From: JASSUD01 sp031963445
GTDB lineage: Bacteria > Pseudomonadota > Gammaproteobacteria > Burkholderiales > Burkholderiaceae
Reading direction: 5' to 3'
NCBI GenBank assembly: GCA_031963445.1
Contig: JASSUH010000001.1
Location: 1,240,001-1,304,000, forward strand
Length of the DNA stretch: 64,000 bases
Of this stretch, positions 39,576 through 47,691 are shown one piece after another. Each line of letters begins with the position of its first letter. The stretch's first letter is position 1. The translations under genes and the position numbers were made by a program. Below the pieces are notes generated by a model. It was not told the DNA's origin. It ran no database searches and was given only the letters and a program-made list of their open reading frames with translations.

Positions 39576-40184
39576 TCAAGAAACAGCTAAAAGGCGCTGA
39601 GCATAGCGCGCTAATAGATCGGTTTCGAGATTGACTTGCGCGTTTGCTTGTAAGTATTTCAGGGTGGTCACAGTGACTGTATGCGGGATGAGGTTAATCG
39701 AGAATGCGCAGCCTTGTGGCAGATCTTCTACGGTGTTGACAGTGAGGCTAACCCCATTGATCGTGACTGAACCTTTGTAGGTAAGGTAGCGACCTAAGTG
39801 GGAGGGCGCGAGTATTTGCAAATGATATGACTCACCCTGTTGAGTGAAGTTCAATACAGTGCCTGTGCCATCGACGTGACCTGCTACCCAATGACCACCG
39901 AGCCGATCGCTCATGCGTAATGCTTTTTCAAGATTCACCTCAGCTGGTCTATCAAGCGATACCGTGCAATTTAGCGTTTCGCGCGAGACTTCTACGGTAA
40001 AACGATCGTGATTAATGGTGACGACGGTTAAGCAGGCACCTTGTACAGCAATACTGTCGCCCAGTGTCACATCAGCTAAGAAGAGCGGGTCGCATTGAAT
40101 CGTTAGCGTTAAACCAGCGTCATGGTCCCCCAGTGGAGTCGCGGTTTCAATCTGGCCAATGGTTGTGATAATACCTGTAAACAT
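39576..40184 (-). CDS. ribE: Riboflavin synthase alpha subunit
   Basis: 202 residues. It dismutates two 6,7-dimethyl-8-ribityllumazines to riboflavin. Two homologous lumazine-binding barrels are visible: MFTGIITTIGQIE..DSIAVQGACLTVV and GHWVAGHVDGTGTV..GSVTINGVSLTVNTV. The N-terminal MFTGI and the S/T-C-N-region are intact. It sits between ribD and ribBA on the same strand, but separated from ribBA by the opposite-strand coiled-coil gene. Confidence 0.97.
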   Translation of the reverse strand: MFTGIITTIGQIETATPLGDHDAGLTLTIQCDPLFLADVTLGDSIAVQGACLTVVTINHDRFTVEVSRETLNCTVSLDRPAEVNLEKALRMSDRLGGHWVAGHVDGTGTVLNFTQQGESYHLQILAPSHLGRYLTYKGSVTINGVSLTVNTVEDLPQGCAFSINLIPHTVTVTTLKYLQANAQVNLETDLLARYAQRLLAVS

Positions 40185-40215
40185 AATGTCTTCAAATTAA
40201 GAAATAGGTTGTTAA

Positions 40216-40334
40216 GGAATTTCTGCATAGTCCCTTGAGCAAGGCATGCCGACGCAGGCAGCGCGCTAACCCAAGGTAAAACAGGGAGGCCTCAGTTGAT
40301 CATCCTGCCGCCCAAGGGGCTATGCAGAAATTCC
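40216..40334. repeat. Core-sharing palindrome overlapping the ribD 3' end
   Basis: The arms GGAATTTCTGCATAGTCCCT and AGGGGCTATGCAGAAATTCC pair at 19 of 20 positions. The core is the reverse of that at 38611: GGCATGCCGACGCAGGCAG, AGGGAGGCCTCAGTTGATCA and TCCTGCC. The arm GGAATTTCTGCATAG forms the last codons (G-I-S-A) and TAG stop of ribD. Relative to 38611 the arms differ (TT for CC, TA for AA) on both sides together. Confidence 0.85.
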
Positions 40335-41477
40335 GTGGTTGGGAAGGCGGGCAATGATGCGTAGATCTTCGCCAACCCGTTCAACCGAATGAAAAGAAAA
40401 ATCTTTACGCCCAGCGAGGCTAGTAGGTGATACAAGATTAAACATACCGATTGCTTGGCCAAGCACGGTAGGCGCTAGATAAACTAACAGCTCATCAACA
40501 CAGCCTTGCTGCAGGAACGCACCATTTAACGTGTTGCCTGCTTCCACATGCAATTCATTAATGCCACGCGCTGCGAGTAAATTTAAGAGCGCCGGTAAAT
40601 TAACTCTAGCATTGCTAGCTTCATGTTGATTAGCCGGGTTGGTCACTTTGTTATCCGTACCTAGCGCAATGATTTCAGCACCACGCTGACGCAATGCTTC
40701 GGCTTTGCTGCTATCTAATGCCTCTGCTGTCGCGCAGATGATAAGCAAAGGCGCACCGTCTAACAGGCGTGCAGTGACGGGTATTTCTAACTGACTATCT
40801 ATCAGTATGCGTTGTGGTTGACGCGCTGTCTCAACGTCTCGCACGGTAAGCTGCGGATTATCTGTGCGTACTGTGCCAATGCCGGTGAGCAGCGCGCATG
40901 CACGAGCACGCCAATGATGTCCATCAGTTCGCGCTGCAGCACCTGTAATCCATTGACTTACACCATTGGGTAGGGCGGTACGTCCATCTAGGCTGGCTGC
41001 AACTTTTAGGCGTACCCACGGACGTTGGCGTGTCATGCGTGAGATAAAGCCTAAATTAAGTTCCTGCGCCGCTTGCTCTAGCAGGCTGCACTGCACCTCG
41101 ATATGCGCGGCGCGCAACATCGCAAAGCCGCGTCCAGCAACTAAGGGATTAGGGTCTTGCATCGCTGCGACGACGCGCTTGATTTGTGCGTCAATCAAAG
41201 CTTGTGCACAAGGTGGCGTGCGTCCAATATGACTGCATGGCTCAAGTGACACATAAGCAGTGGCCCCATGTGGGTCATGGCCATGAGCACGTGCATCGTT
41301 TAAAGCTTGAATTTCAGCATGCGCTTTCCCGGCCGGCTGCGTAAAGCCTTCACCAATAATCTTGCCATTTTTGACTAAAACACAGCCTACGCGCGGATTA
41401 GGCGTGGTGGTATACAGTCCGTGTTCAGCAAGCACGATAGCTCGCTGCATGTACGCAAAATCAGCGTCAGAAAACAT
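40320..41477 (-). CDS. ribD: Bifunctional riboflavin deaminase/reductase RibD
   Basis: 385 residues. The N-terminal pyrimidine deaminase domain (about 1-145) carries the zinc motif HAEIQAL and the P-C-x-H-x-G-R-T-P-P-C-A signature. The C-terminal reductase domain (about 150-375) has VRLKVAASLDGRTALPNGVS, WITG and VEAGNTLNGAFLQQGCVDEL. Both activities of the second and third steps of riboflavin synthesis are therefore encoded. The C-terminal G-I-S-A and stop are within the palindrome at 40216-40334, so the last few residues are not native. First gene of the rib series. Confidence 0.96.
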   Translation of the reverse strand: MFSDADFAYMQRAIVLAEHGLYTTTPNPRVGCVLVKNGKIIGEGFTQPAGKAHAEIQALNDARAHGHDPHGATAYVSLEPCSHIGRTPPCAQALIDAQIKRVVAAMQDPNPLVAGRGFAMLRAAHIEVQCSLLEQAAQELNLGFISRMTRQRPWVRLKVAASLDGRTALPNGVSQWITGAAARTDGHHWRARACALLTGIGTVRTDNPQLTVRDVETARQPQRILIDSQLEIPVTARLLDGAPLLIICATAEALDSSKAEALRQRGAEIIALGTDNKVTNPANQHEASNARVNLPALLNLLAARGINELHVEAGNTLNGAFLQQGCVDELLVYLAPTVLGQAIGMFNLVSPTSLAGRKDFSFHSVERVGEDLRIIARLPNHGISA

Positions 41478-41560
41478 CAGTTGTTCAATTTGGATAAAGG
41501 TAAAGACAATAAATTTTAATGGTCATGCAGTGGCTAGGATTCAAACTTTTTCACTAATTG

Positions 41561-41740
41561 TTAGAACCTGTTCATCACCTCCAGAAAACACCCTTAAGGC
41601 CGTCATGTTGGGGTTCCTGCGTCACCCCAACCTACGATTTCTGGCATTTTTCGTAGGTTGGGGGGACGAATTGAATTAAATACGGAACCCCAACATCATA
41701 GTCTCAGGCCTGATTTTTCGAGATTATGAACAGGTTCTTA
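41561..41740. repeat. GGTTGGGGTGAC-type compound palindrome, copy 9
   Basis: The ends TTAGAACCTGTTCATCACCT and GATTATGAACAGGTTCTTAG, the inner units CATGTTGGGGTTCCTGCGTC, ACCCCAACCTACG and CGTAGGTTGGGGGGACGAAT. It also carries the CACCCTTAAGGCCGTCATG segment shared with 29670 and 47369. The right end forms the last codons and stop of hemL. Confidence 0.9.
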
Positions 41741-43013
41741 GATCTGCAAAAACCTGGCGTGCTGCTACCAGCGTAGCGCTAATGACTTCTTCATCATGCG
41801 TGCTGGAGACGAAGCCCGCTTCATACGCTGATGGTGCGAAATAAACGCCAGCTTCGAGCATCGCATGAAAGAATGCATTAAAGCGTGTTAAATCGCAGTG
41901 TTCAACATTGGCTAAACAAGTCGGTATTTGCTCGGTGAAATAAAAGCCAAACATGCCGCCGAGATAATCTGCCGCAAACGGCACACCAGCGTCATGAGCG
42001 GCGCTAATTAAACCATTTGTGAGTTGTGCTGTGCGTGTTGCGAGTGCTTCATAAAAATCCGGAGCCTGTATACGTTTAAGGGTAGCGAGGCCGCTTGCTA
42101 CCGCAATCGGGTTACCCGATAACGTACCGGCTTGATAGACACTGCCTAAGGGTGCTAAGTGCGCCATAATCTCGCGCCGTCCACCAAACGCAGCAGCTGG
42201 CATGCCGCCACCAATCACTTTACCCAAGCAGGTGAGATCAGGCGTAATGCCGTAGAGCGCTTGCGCTCCGCCAAGTGCTACACGAAAGCCACTCATCACT
42301 TCATCAAAGATCAGTACTGACTCATATTCAGTACATAAGTCGCGCAGCGTTTGTAAAAATTCTGGCGTGCCACGTACCAAATTCATATTCCCTGCGACTG
42401 GCTCGACAATCACGGCTGCGATTTGCTCGCCATATAAAGCGAATGCTTCGGCAATTTGCTCGGTGTTGTTATATTCAAGGACGATAGTTTGCTGGGTGAC
42501 TGCCTCAGGTACGCCAGCTGAAGTCGGTTGGCCGAACGTCAATAAACCTGAACCCGCTTTGACGAGTAAGCTATCAGCATGACCATGGTAACAACCCGCA
42601 AATTTGATAATGCGGCTGCGCTCGGTGTAACCGCGGGCTAAGCGTAGTGCGCTCATGGTCGCCTCGGTACCGCTGGAAACCATACGTACTTGCTCAATGG
42701 CCGGCATCAGCTTGCAAATTTCTTCGGCGATTTCTATTTCCCCTTCGGTCGGCGCACCAAAGCTGAAACCTTGTTCAAGCGCTGCATGAGTGGCCGCGAG
42801 CACTTGCTCATCTAAATGACCCAGAATCATCGGTCCCCAAGAACCAATGTAATCGATATAACGCTTGCCATCGACATCCCAAAAATAAGGACCGCGTGCC
42901 TTTTTAATAAAACGAGGTGCCCCCCCGACAGCGCCAAATGCGCGTACGGGAGAATTGACTCCACCTGGAATAGTGCGTTGAGCGCGGGTAAACAAATCTT
43001 CATTGCGAGACAT
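41724..43013 (-). CDS. hemL: Glutamate-1-semialdehyde 2,1-aminomutase
   Basis: 429 residues from the ATG at 43013 (TAGGGA upstream). A PLP enzyme that makes 5-aminolevulinate in the C5 heme pathway. Motifs: SRNEDLFTRAQRTIPGGVNS at the start, SSGTEATMSALRLARG, CYHGHADS, FDEVMSGFRV and the PLP-lysine region CLGKVIGGGMPAAAFGG. The C-terminal residues R-T-C-S and the TAA come from the end of the repeat at 41561-41740 (AGAACCTGTTCATAA read on the minus strand), so the original terminus was replaced by about four residues. Otherwise complete. Confidence 0.96.
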   Translation of the reverse strand: MSRNEDLFTRAQRTIPGGVNSPVRAFGAVGGAPRFIKKARGPYFWDVDGKRYIDYIGSWGPMILGHLDEQVLAATHAALEQGFSFGAPTEGEIEIAEEICKLMPAIEQVRMVSSGTEATMSALRLARGYTERSRIIKFAGCYHGHADSLLVKAGSGLLTFGQPTSAGVPEAVTQQTIVLEYNNTEQIAEAFALYGEQIAAVIVEPVAGNMNLVRGTPEFLQTLRDLCTEYESVLIFDEVMSGFRVALGGAQALYGITPDLTCLGKVIGGGMPAAAFGGRREIMAHLAPLGSVYQAGTLSGNPIAVASGLATLKRIQAPDFYEALATRTAQLTNGLISAAHDAGVPFAADYLGGMFGFYFTEQIPTCLANVEHCDLTRFNAFFHAMLEAGVYFAPSAYEAGFVSSTHDEEVISATLVAARQVFADLRTCS

Positions 43014-43059
43014 AGAGAAATCCCTAAATAGGTCCGAATAAGTTAGTGGTGCCAGCTTC

Positions 43060-44178
43060 CTAGGCGATTCGTTCGCCCGTCTTTGGATCAAACAAAACAA
43101 CCTGAGCTGTTTCTACTAATAAAGTAAGGGGTTTGTGCACCTGCGGTTGTGACGCAGGGTGTACGCGAGCGATAACTGGGGTGCCATTTAACTGAAAGGA
43201 GACTAGCGTGTCTGGGCCAGTAGGCTCGATCATCTCAACTTTCACTTCAATTGACTGTGCTTTGGCTTGTTCCACATTACGTGCACTGTGTGGATCGGTG
43301 ATGCGTTCTGGGCGTAGTCCAACAATAATTTCTTTACCTAAATGAGCGCGTAGATGAGTCGAGATAAAAGGTAAATTGAGTGCTGTTTTTTGCACGCTCG
43401 TCTCTACGATGATGCTATAGCCTAGGCTTGTCTCACCCAAGGTTGCGGGGATGAAGTTCATTGGAGGCGTGCCCACAAAGCCAGCCACAAAAAGGTTGAT
43501 TGGGTTGTCGTAAATCTCTTGTGGGGTGCCGAATTGCTGAATGAGGCCATCTTTTATCACAGCGACTCTGTCGCCCAGTGTCATCGCTTCAATTTGATCA
43601 TGCGTGACATAAACCGTAGTGGTACCCAAGCGTTGATGCATCAATTTGATTTCGCTACGCATTTTTATGCGTAACTTCGCATCAAGATTAGATAAAGGTT
43701 CGTCAAATAAAAAGATCGCAGGATCGCGCGCAAGCGCTCTGCCCATCGCTACACGTTGGCATTGCCCACCCGATAATTCGGATGGTTTGCGTCCAAGCAG
43801 AGAAGAAATATTCAGCATCTCAGAAACGTGCTTGAGGATTTCTTCTTGCTTTTGCTTAGGCACTTTGCGGATTTTCAATCCAAATAGAATGTTCTCGCGC
43901 ACGGTCATTGATGGATACAGCGCGTATGACTGAAACACCATGGCGATATCACGATCTTTCGGTGGTAGATGATTCACCATGCGCCCATCGATCAGAATTT
44001 CACCGTGTGTAAGGGTTTCTAATCCAGCAATCGCATTGAGCAGTGTCGATTTACCGCAACCGGAGCCACCTAACAGAATGACAAACTGCCCATCCTCGAT
44101 CTCAAGGTTAATGCCCTTGAGCACCTCAACGCCGTTTGCAAAAGTTTTATGAACATTACGTATAGAAAGACTGGCCAT
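43060..44178 (-). CDS. Sugar ABC transporter ATP-binding protein
   Basis: 372 residues of the MalK/UgpC class. Walker A GGSGCGKST, Q-loop VFQSYALYP, signature LSGGQCQRVAMGRALARDP, Walker B IFLFDEPLSNLDAKLR and the H-loop THD are complete. A C-terminal OB-type regulatory domain (TOBE) covers about 240-372. The signature has Cys in LSGGQCQR where Gln is usual (LSGGQQQR). Last gene of the four-gene set SBP-permease-permease-ATPase on the minus strand, next to glucose-catabolic genes, so a glucose or related sugar importer is likely. Confidence 0.93.
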   Translation of the reverse strand: MASLSIRNVHKTFANGVEVLKGINLEIEDGQFVILLGGSGCGKSTLLNAIAGLETLTHGEILIDGRMVNHLPPKDRDIAMVFQSYALYPSMTVRENILFGLKIRKVPKQKQEEILKHVSEMLNISSLLGRKPSELSGGQCQRVAMGRALARDPAIFLFDEPLSNLDAKLRIKMRSEIKLMHQRLGTTTVYVTHDQIEAMTLGDRVAVIKDGLIQQFGTPQEIYDNPINLFVAGFVGTPPMNFIPATLGETSLGYSIIVETSVQKTALNLPFISTHLRAHLGKEIIVGLRPERITDPHSARNVEQAKAQSIEVKVEMIEPTGPDTLVSFQLNGTPVIARVHPASQPQVHKPLTLLVETAQVVLFDPKTGERIA

Positions 44179-44184
44179 AATTTT

Positions 44185-45159
44185 TTAACCTTTGAGCGCG
44201 CCAGCAGTCAGGCCGCGAATAAAGTAACGTCCAGCAAGCAAATAGACGAGCAATGTCGGTAGCGCAGCGATAATCGCTGCGGCCATATCAACGTTGTATT
44301 CTTTTACGCCAGTTGACGTGTTGACAAGATTATTGAGCGCAACAGTAATGGGCATTGAATCAATATCAGAAAACACAATGCCAAATAGAAAATCATTCCA
44401 AATTTGGGTGAACTGCCAAATTAAGCAAACCATAAAGATAGGTAATGAGATGGGCAGCAAAATACGATTAAAGATCGTGAAGAAACCAGCTCCATCAATC
44501 CGCGCAGCTTTAATCAAGGCATCGGGCACGGTGATATAAAAATTGCGGAAAAATAGCGTAGTAAATGCAATGCCATAAATCACGTGAGCCATAATTAAGC
44601 CACTGATGGAATTGGCTATTCCCAAAAAACCTTGCAAGCGCGCCATCGGTAGCAAAATAACTTGGAAAGGAATAAAGCAGCCGACTAAAAGCAGCGTAAA
44701 AAACAGATGCGACCCGCGAAAGCGCCAGTGCGTTAATACATAGCCGTTAAAGGCGCCGATGATTGACGAGATGAGTACAGCTGGAATCACGATGCGCACT
44801 GAATTAAAAAAGAAAGGCCGCATCCCTTCACAGCTAATGCCAGTGCAAGCGCTGCTCCATGCTTTAAGCCAAGGTGCAAAAGACCAATGCGAAGGCGGCA
44901 TAAGTAGATTGCCGCTACGCAATTGTTCAAGATCTTTAAACGATGTGATCAACATCACATAGATAGGAAACAGAAAATAGAGTGCGCATAGGGCGAGTGC
45001 CACATAAAGGAATACACGAGCGGTTGATAGGCTAGACTTCTTTCGAAACCTCGTAGCGGCGTTATGCCTCCCTTTTTTATATTGGGTACTAATAATGTAC
45101 TGTCTGCGTCGGCATGCCTTGCTACAAAGTTTCGAAAGAAGTCTATTTTTAAGAAGCAC
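44185..45159 (-). CDS. Sugar ABC transporter permease (MalG type) with in-frame palindrome
   Basis: 324 residues from a GTG at 45159 (strong GAGGAG eight bases before), overlapping the end of the upstream permease gene. Six membrane helices follow residue about 45 (VFLYVALALCALYFLFPIYV), with the EAA-like loop ALIKAARIDGAGFFTIFNRI. Residues about 6-42 are encoded by the palindromic repeat at 45034-45144 (RLLSKLCSKACRRRQYIIST and on), inserted in frame without a stop; normal members begin a few residues before the first helix. So the N-terminus carries a basic repeat-derived extension. The gene pairs with the following ATPase (6-base gap). Confidence 0.88.
   Translation of the reverse strand: MLLKNRLLSKLCSKACRRRQYIISTQYKKGRHNAATRFRKKSSLSTARVFLYVALALCALYFLFPIYVMLITSFKDLEQLRSGNLLMPPSHWSFAPWLKAWSSACTGISCEGMRPFFFNSVRIVIPAVLISSIIGAFNGYVLTHWRFRGSHLFFTLLLVGCFIPFQVILLPMARLQGFLGIANSISGLIMAHVIYGIAFTTLFFRNFYITVPDALIKAARIDGAGFFTIFNRILLPISLPIFMVCLIWQFTQIWNDFLFGIVFSDIDSMPITVALNNLVNTSTGVKEYNVDMAAAIIAALPTLLVYLLAGRYFIRGLTAGALKG
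45034..45144. repeat. Core-sharing palindrome inside a permease gene
   Basis: The arms AGACTTCTTTCGAAACCTCG and its mirror CAAAGTTTCGAAAGAAGTCT pair almost perfectly. The core GGCGTTATGCCTCCCTTTTT, then ATATTGGGTACTAATAATG and TACTGTCTGCGTCGGCATGC, is shared with 38611. It is read through as 37 codons of the MalG-type permease. Confidence 0.85.
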
Positions 45160-46075
45160 GGTGCTGACTCCTCGATTCCAAATACATAAACGGCACAACG
45201 ATAGCGCAGACCGTCACCAGCATCATGATAGAAGCCGCGGCACCAATGCCTAGCTCACCGCGCTCAAAGTAAAAGCTATAGATAAAGAGAGTGGGCAATG
45301 ATGAAGCAGTACCTGGGCCGCCTGCAGTGAGCGCCACGACTAAATCAAAGGTTTTAATGGCCAAGTGGCAAAGAATCAGCAGTACTGAGAAAAAGACGGG
45401 CCGCAGATTGGGCAACACAATTTTCCAGTAGATAGTTGGCAGATTGGCTCCATCAACTTGGGCTGCTTTAAAAGTACTGTCATTAATACTACGCAGGCCA
45501 GCTAAAAAGAGGGCCATTGCAAAACCGGCTGCTTGCCACACCGCAGCGATGACAACGCAGAAAATAGCTTTGTCTGGATCGGCTAGCCAAGCAAACGAAA
45601 AAGTTTTCCAACCCCAATCCTGCACAATTTTTTCAAGCCCTAAGCTCGGGTTAAGAATCCACTGCCAGGCAGTGCCAGCGACAATGGCGGAGAGTGCCAT
45701 TGGATAAAGAAAAATGGCGCGCAGTGCGCCTTCGCAACGGATTTTTTGATCGAGCAAAATAGCCAGCAATAAGCCTAAGCCGATACTCACACCAATAAAG
45801 GGGATCCCAAACCAACCTAAATTAGCGGCTGCGACCCACCATACCTCATTCGCAAAAAGCGCTTGGTAACGCCCTAAACCACTGAAAGCGTAGTTCGGCA
45901 ACAGGTGCGAATTGGTGAGTGATAAGTATCCGGTAACGAGAATAAAGCCATAGAAGAAGATAAGGCTAAGCGCGATGCTAGGAGACAGAATAAGTTTAGG
46001 AAGCCAGTGTTCAACCCGTGCGCTTAAGCTTAGGCGAAGGTTTGGCCGCTGTTTAGAAGAGGAGGGGAGCGTCAT
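45149..46075 (-). CDS. Sugar ABC transporter permease (MalF type)
   Basis: 308 residues from the ATG at 46075. About six membrane helices, with the EAA-type loop (FKAAQVDGANLPTIYWKIVLP) that contacts the ATPase. It belongs to the MalF/UgpA class of carbohydrate uptake permeases. Seven bases separate it from the upstream binding-protein gene and its 3' end overlaps the next permease by 11 bases, indicating a single transcript. No defect seen. Confidence 0.93.
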   Translation of the reverse strand: MTLPSSSKQRPNLRLSLSARVEHWLPKLILSPSIALSLIFFYGFILVTGYLSLTNSHLLPNYAFSGLGRYQALFANEVWWVAAANLGWFGIPFIGVSIGLGLLLAILLDQKIRCEGALRAIFLYPMALSAIVAGTAWQWILNPSLGLEKIVQDWGWKTFSFAWLADPDKAIFCVVIAAVWQAAGFAMALFLAGLRSINDSTFKAAQVDGANLPTIYWKIVLPNLRPVFFSVLLILCHLAIKTFDLVVALTAGGPGTASSLPTLFIYSFYFERGELGIGAAASIMMLVTVCAIVVPFMYLESRSQHRAS

Positions 46076-46082
46076 CGGTTGC

Positions 46083-47327
46083 TTATTTTTTTGCCACACG
46101 CGCTAACTCCCGAACCGCCGTTTTTGCATCTTGATCGGAATTGATGAAATGGGTTACCACATCGCTAATTGCGCCAGCGACTGCTTCAGACTGCGCCATA
46201 CCGTGTGCTAACGAAGGAAGGTAACTGTTGTGCCGGATCGCTGTTTTTGCATCTTGATAGGATTGCTTGGCGCAACCATCAAATTTTGCCATTGATACAT
46301 CTAGGCGCGCTGGAATCGCCCCTTTATACAACGCAAACTGCTCTTCAAAGGCGGGGCTGCCAATTGTTTTGGCCATACTAAGTTGGCCTTGAGTTGCTTG
46401 CTTGTGATTTCTTTGCGTAAAGAAAACAAAAGAATCGAGATTGAATAAATAAGCTTGTGCAGTACCTGGCACAGGGCTACATAGATAATCTTGGCCCACC
46501 GTTTTGCCAGCATTAACAAATTCACCTTTAGCGAAATCTCCCATAAACTGCATCCCAGCCTTACCATTAATCACCATTGCAGTAGCAAGATTCCAAGCCC
46601 TTCCAGCTCGGCCTTTATCAAAGTAAGTGCTGATTTTGCGTGTGATATTGAAGACTTCGATCATTTGCGGTGAACTTAATGTTTCTTGATCGAGTTCAAC
46701 CAACGCTTTGCGATAAAACGCCGGGCCTTGCGATAACACCACGGTTTCCCAAATCGTCAGATCTTGCCAGGGTTGGCCACCATGAGCGATCGGCAGATAG
46801 CCAGCGGCTTTGAATTTATCCGCTAAAGCAAAAAAATCAGTCCAATTTTTAGGCACCTGCCCGTTTACTTGCTTTAACGCATGCGCATTAATCCACAGCC
46901 AATTCATTCGATGCACAGAAAAAGGAGCAGCGACATAGTGGCCTTGATAGCGTAAGGTTTTATCGATGGGCTCAGGAAGATGAGCCGCCCAGTCCTGCGC
47001 GGCGGCATCGAGATTAACGAGTACTTTTTGCTCGGCCCACTGCTGAATCATCGGGCCTTTAATTTCGGTTGCGCTTGGTGCATTACCAGAAATGATTTTG
47101 GTTTTGAGCACCGTCATCGCCGCGGTACCACCACCGCCTGCTACGGCGAAATCTTTCCATTGATAACCTTGCTTCTCCATCGCCTCTTTAAGTACACGAG
47201 CGGCTTTCGCTTCGCTCTCAGAGGTCCACCAATGCAATACTTCGAGTTGCTCAGCGCTGTGCGCGGGGGCGATCTGACCCATTAAGCTAAGTAGACATAC
47301 TAGCGCCAGAATTTTATGCGTCTTCAT
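46083..47327 (-). CDS. Sugar ABC transporter substrate-binding protein
   Basis: 414 residues. Signal peptide MKTHKILALVCLLSLMGQIA ends at about residue 24 (PAHSA before EQLEVLHWW). The mature protein has the type I carbohydrate-binding pattern (EVLHWWTSESEAKAARVLKE, ATEIKGPMIQQWAEQ, AGMQFMGDFAKGEF). It resembles glucose/mannose-type (GtsA-like) binding proteins of Pseudomonas and Burkholderia, in keeping with the neighbouring zwf-pgl-glk. First gene of the transporter set; a repeat (47369-47540) lies between it and the divergent zwf, where promoters for both must be. Confidence 0.92.
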   Translation of the reverse strand: MKTHKILALVCLLSLMGQIAPAHSAEQLEVLHWWTSESEAKAARVLKEAMEKQGYQWKDFAVAGGGGTAAMTVLKTKIISGNAPSATEIKGPMIQQWAEQKVLVNLDAAAQDWAAHLPEPIDKTLRYQGHYVAAPFSVHRMNWLWINAHALKQVNGQVPKNWTDFFALADKFKAAGYLPIAHGGQPWQDLTIWETVVLSQGPAFYRKALVELDQETLSSPQMIEVFNITRKISTYFDKGRAGRAWNLATAMVINGKAGMQFMGDFAKGEFVNAGKTVGQDYLCSPVPGTAQAYLFNLDSFVFFTQRNHKQATQGQLSMAKTIGSPAFEEQFALYKGAIPARLDVSMAKFDGCAKQSYQDAKTAIRHNSYLPSLAHGMAQSEAVAGAISDVVTHFINSDQDAKTAVRELARVAKK

Positions 47328-47368
47328 AGTTAGCCTTTGGTTTTCTTATTTTTATCAATGAGCGATGC

Positions 47369-47540
47369 AAGAACCTGTTCATAATCTCTAGAAATCACCC
47401 TTAAGGCCGTAATGTTGGGGTTCCTTCGTCACCCCAACCTATGTGATTCTTTGGCATTTTTCATAGGTTGGGGTGACTCATTTAATTAAATACGGAACCC
47501 CAACACAACCCACTTTAAAAGATTTTGAACAGGCTCTAAG
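47369..47540. repeat. GGTTGGGGTGAC-type compound palindrome, copy 10
   Basis: The ends AAGAACCTGTTCATAATCTC and GATTTTGAACAGGCTCTAAG enclose ATGTTGGGGTTCCTTCGTCA, CCCCAACCTATG, and CATAGGTTGGGGTGACTCAT, then TTAATTAAATACGG. It occupies half of the 364-base gap between the divergent SBP gene and zwf; the rest (47541-47691) shows no gene. Confidence 0.9.
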
Positions 47541-47691
47541 AAAAATATCTATGACGGGCCAATTATAAGCTTTTCAGAATTCCTCCCCGCATAAGCAGGC
47601 ATTACAGCATCGATGCACGTGATAACCTTTTTTCTGTAAGCTGTAGTCATTAAGGAACGGCGGCAAACCTCCCTAAACCTCACCACATTTT

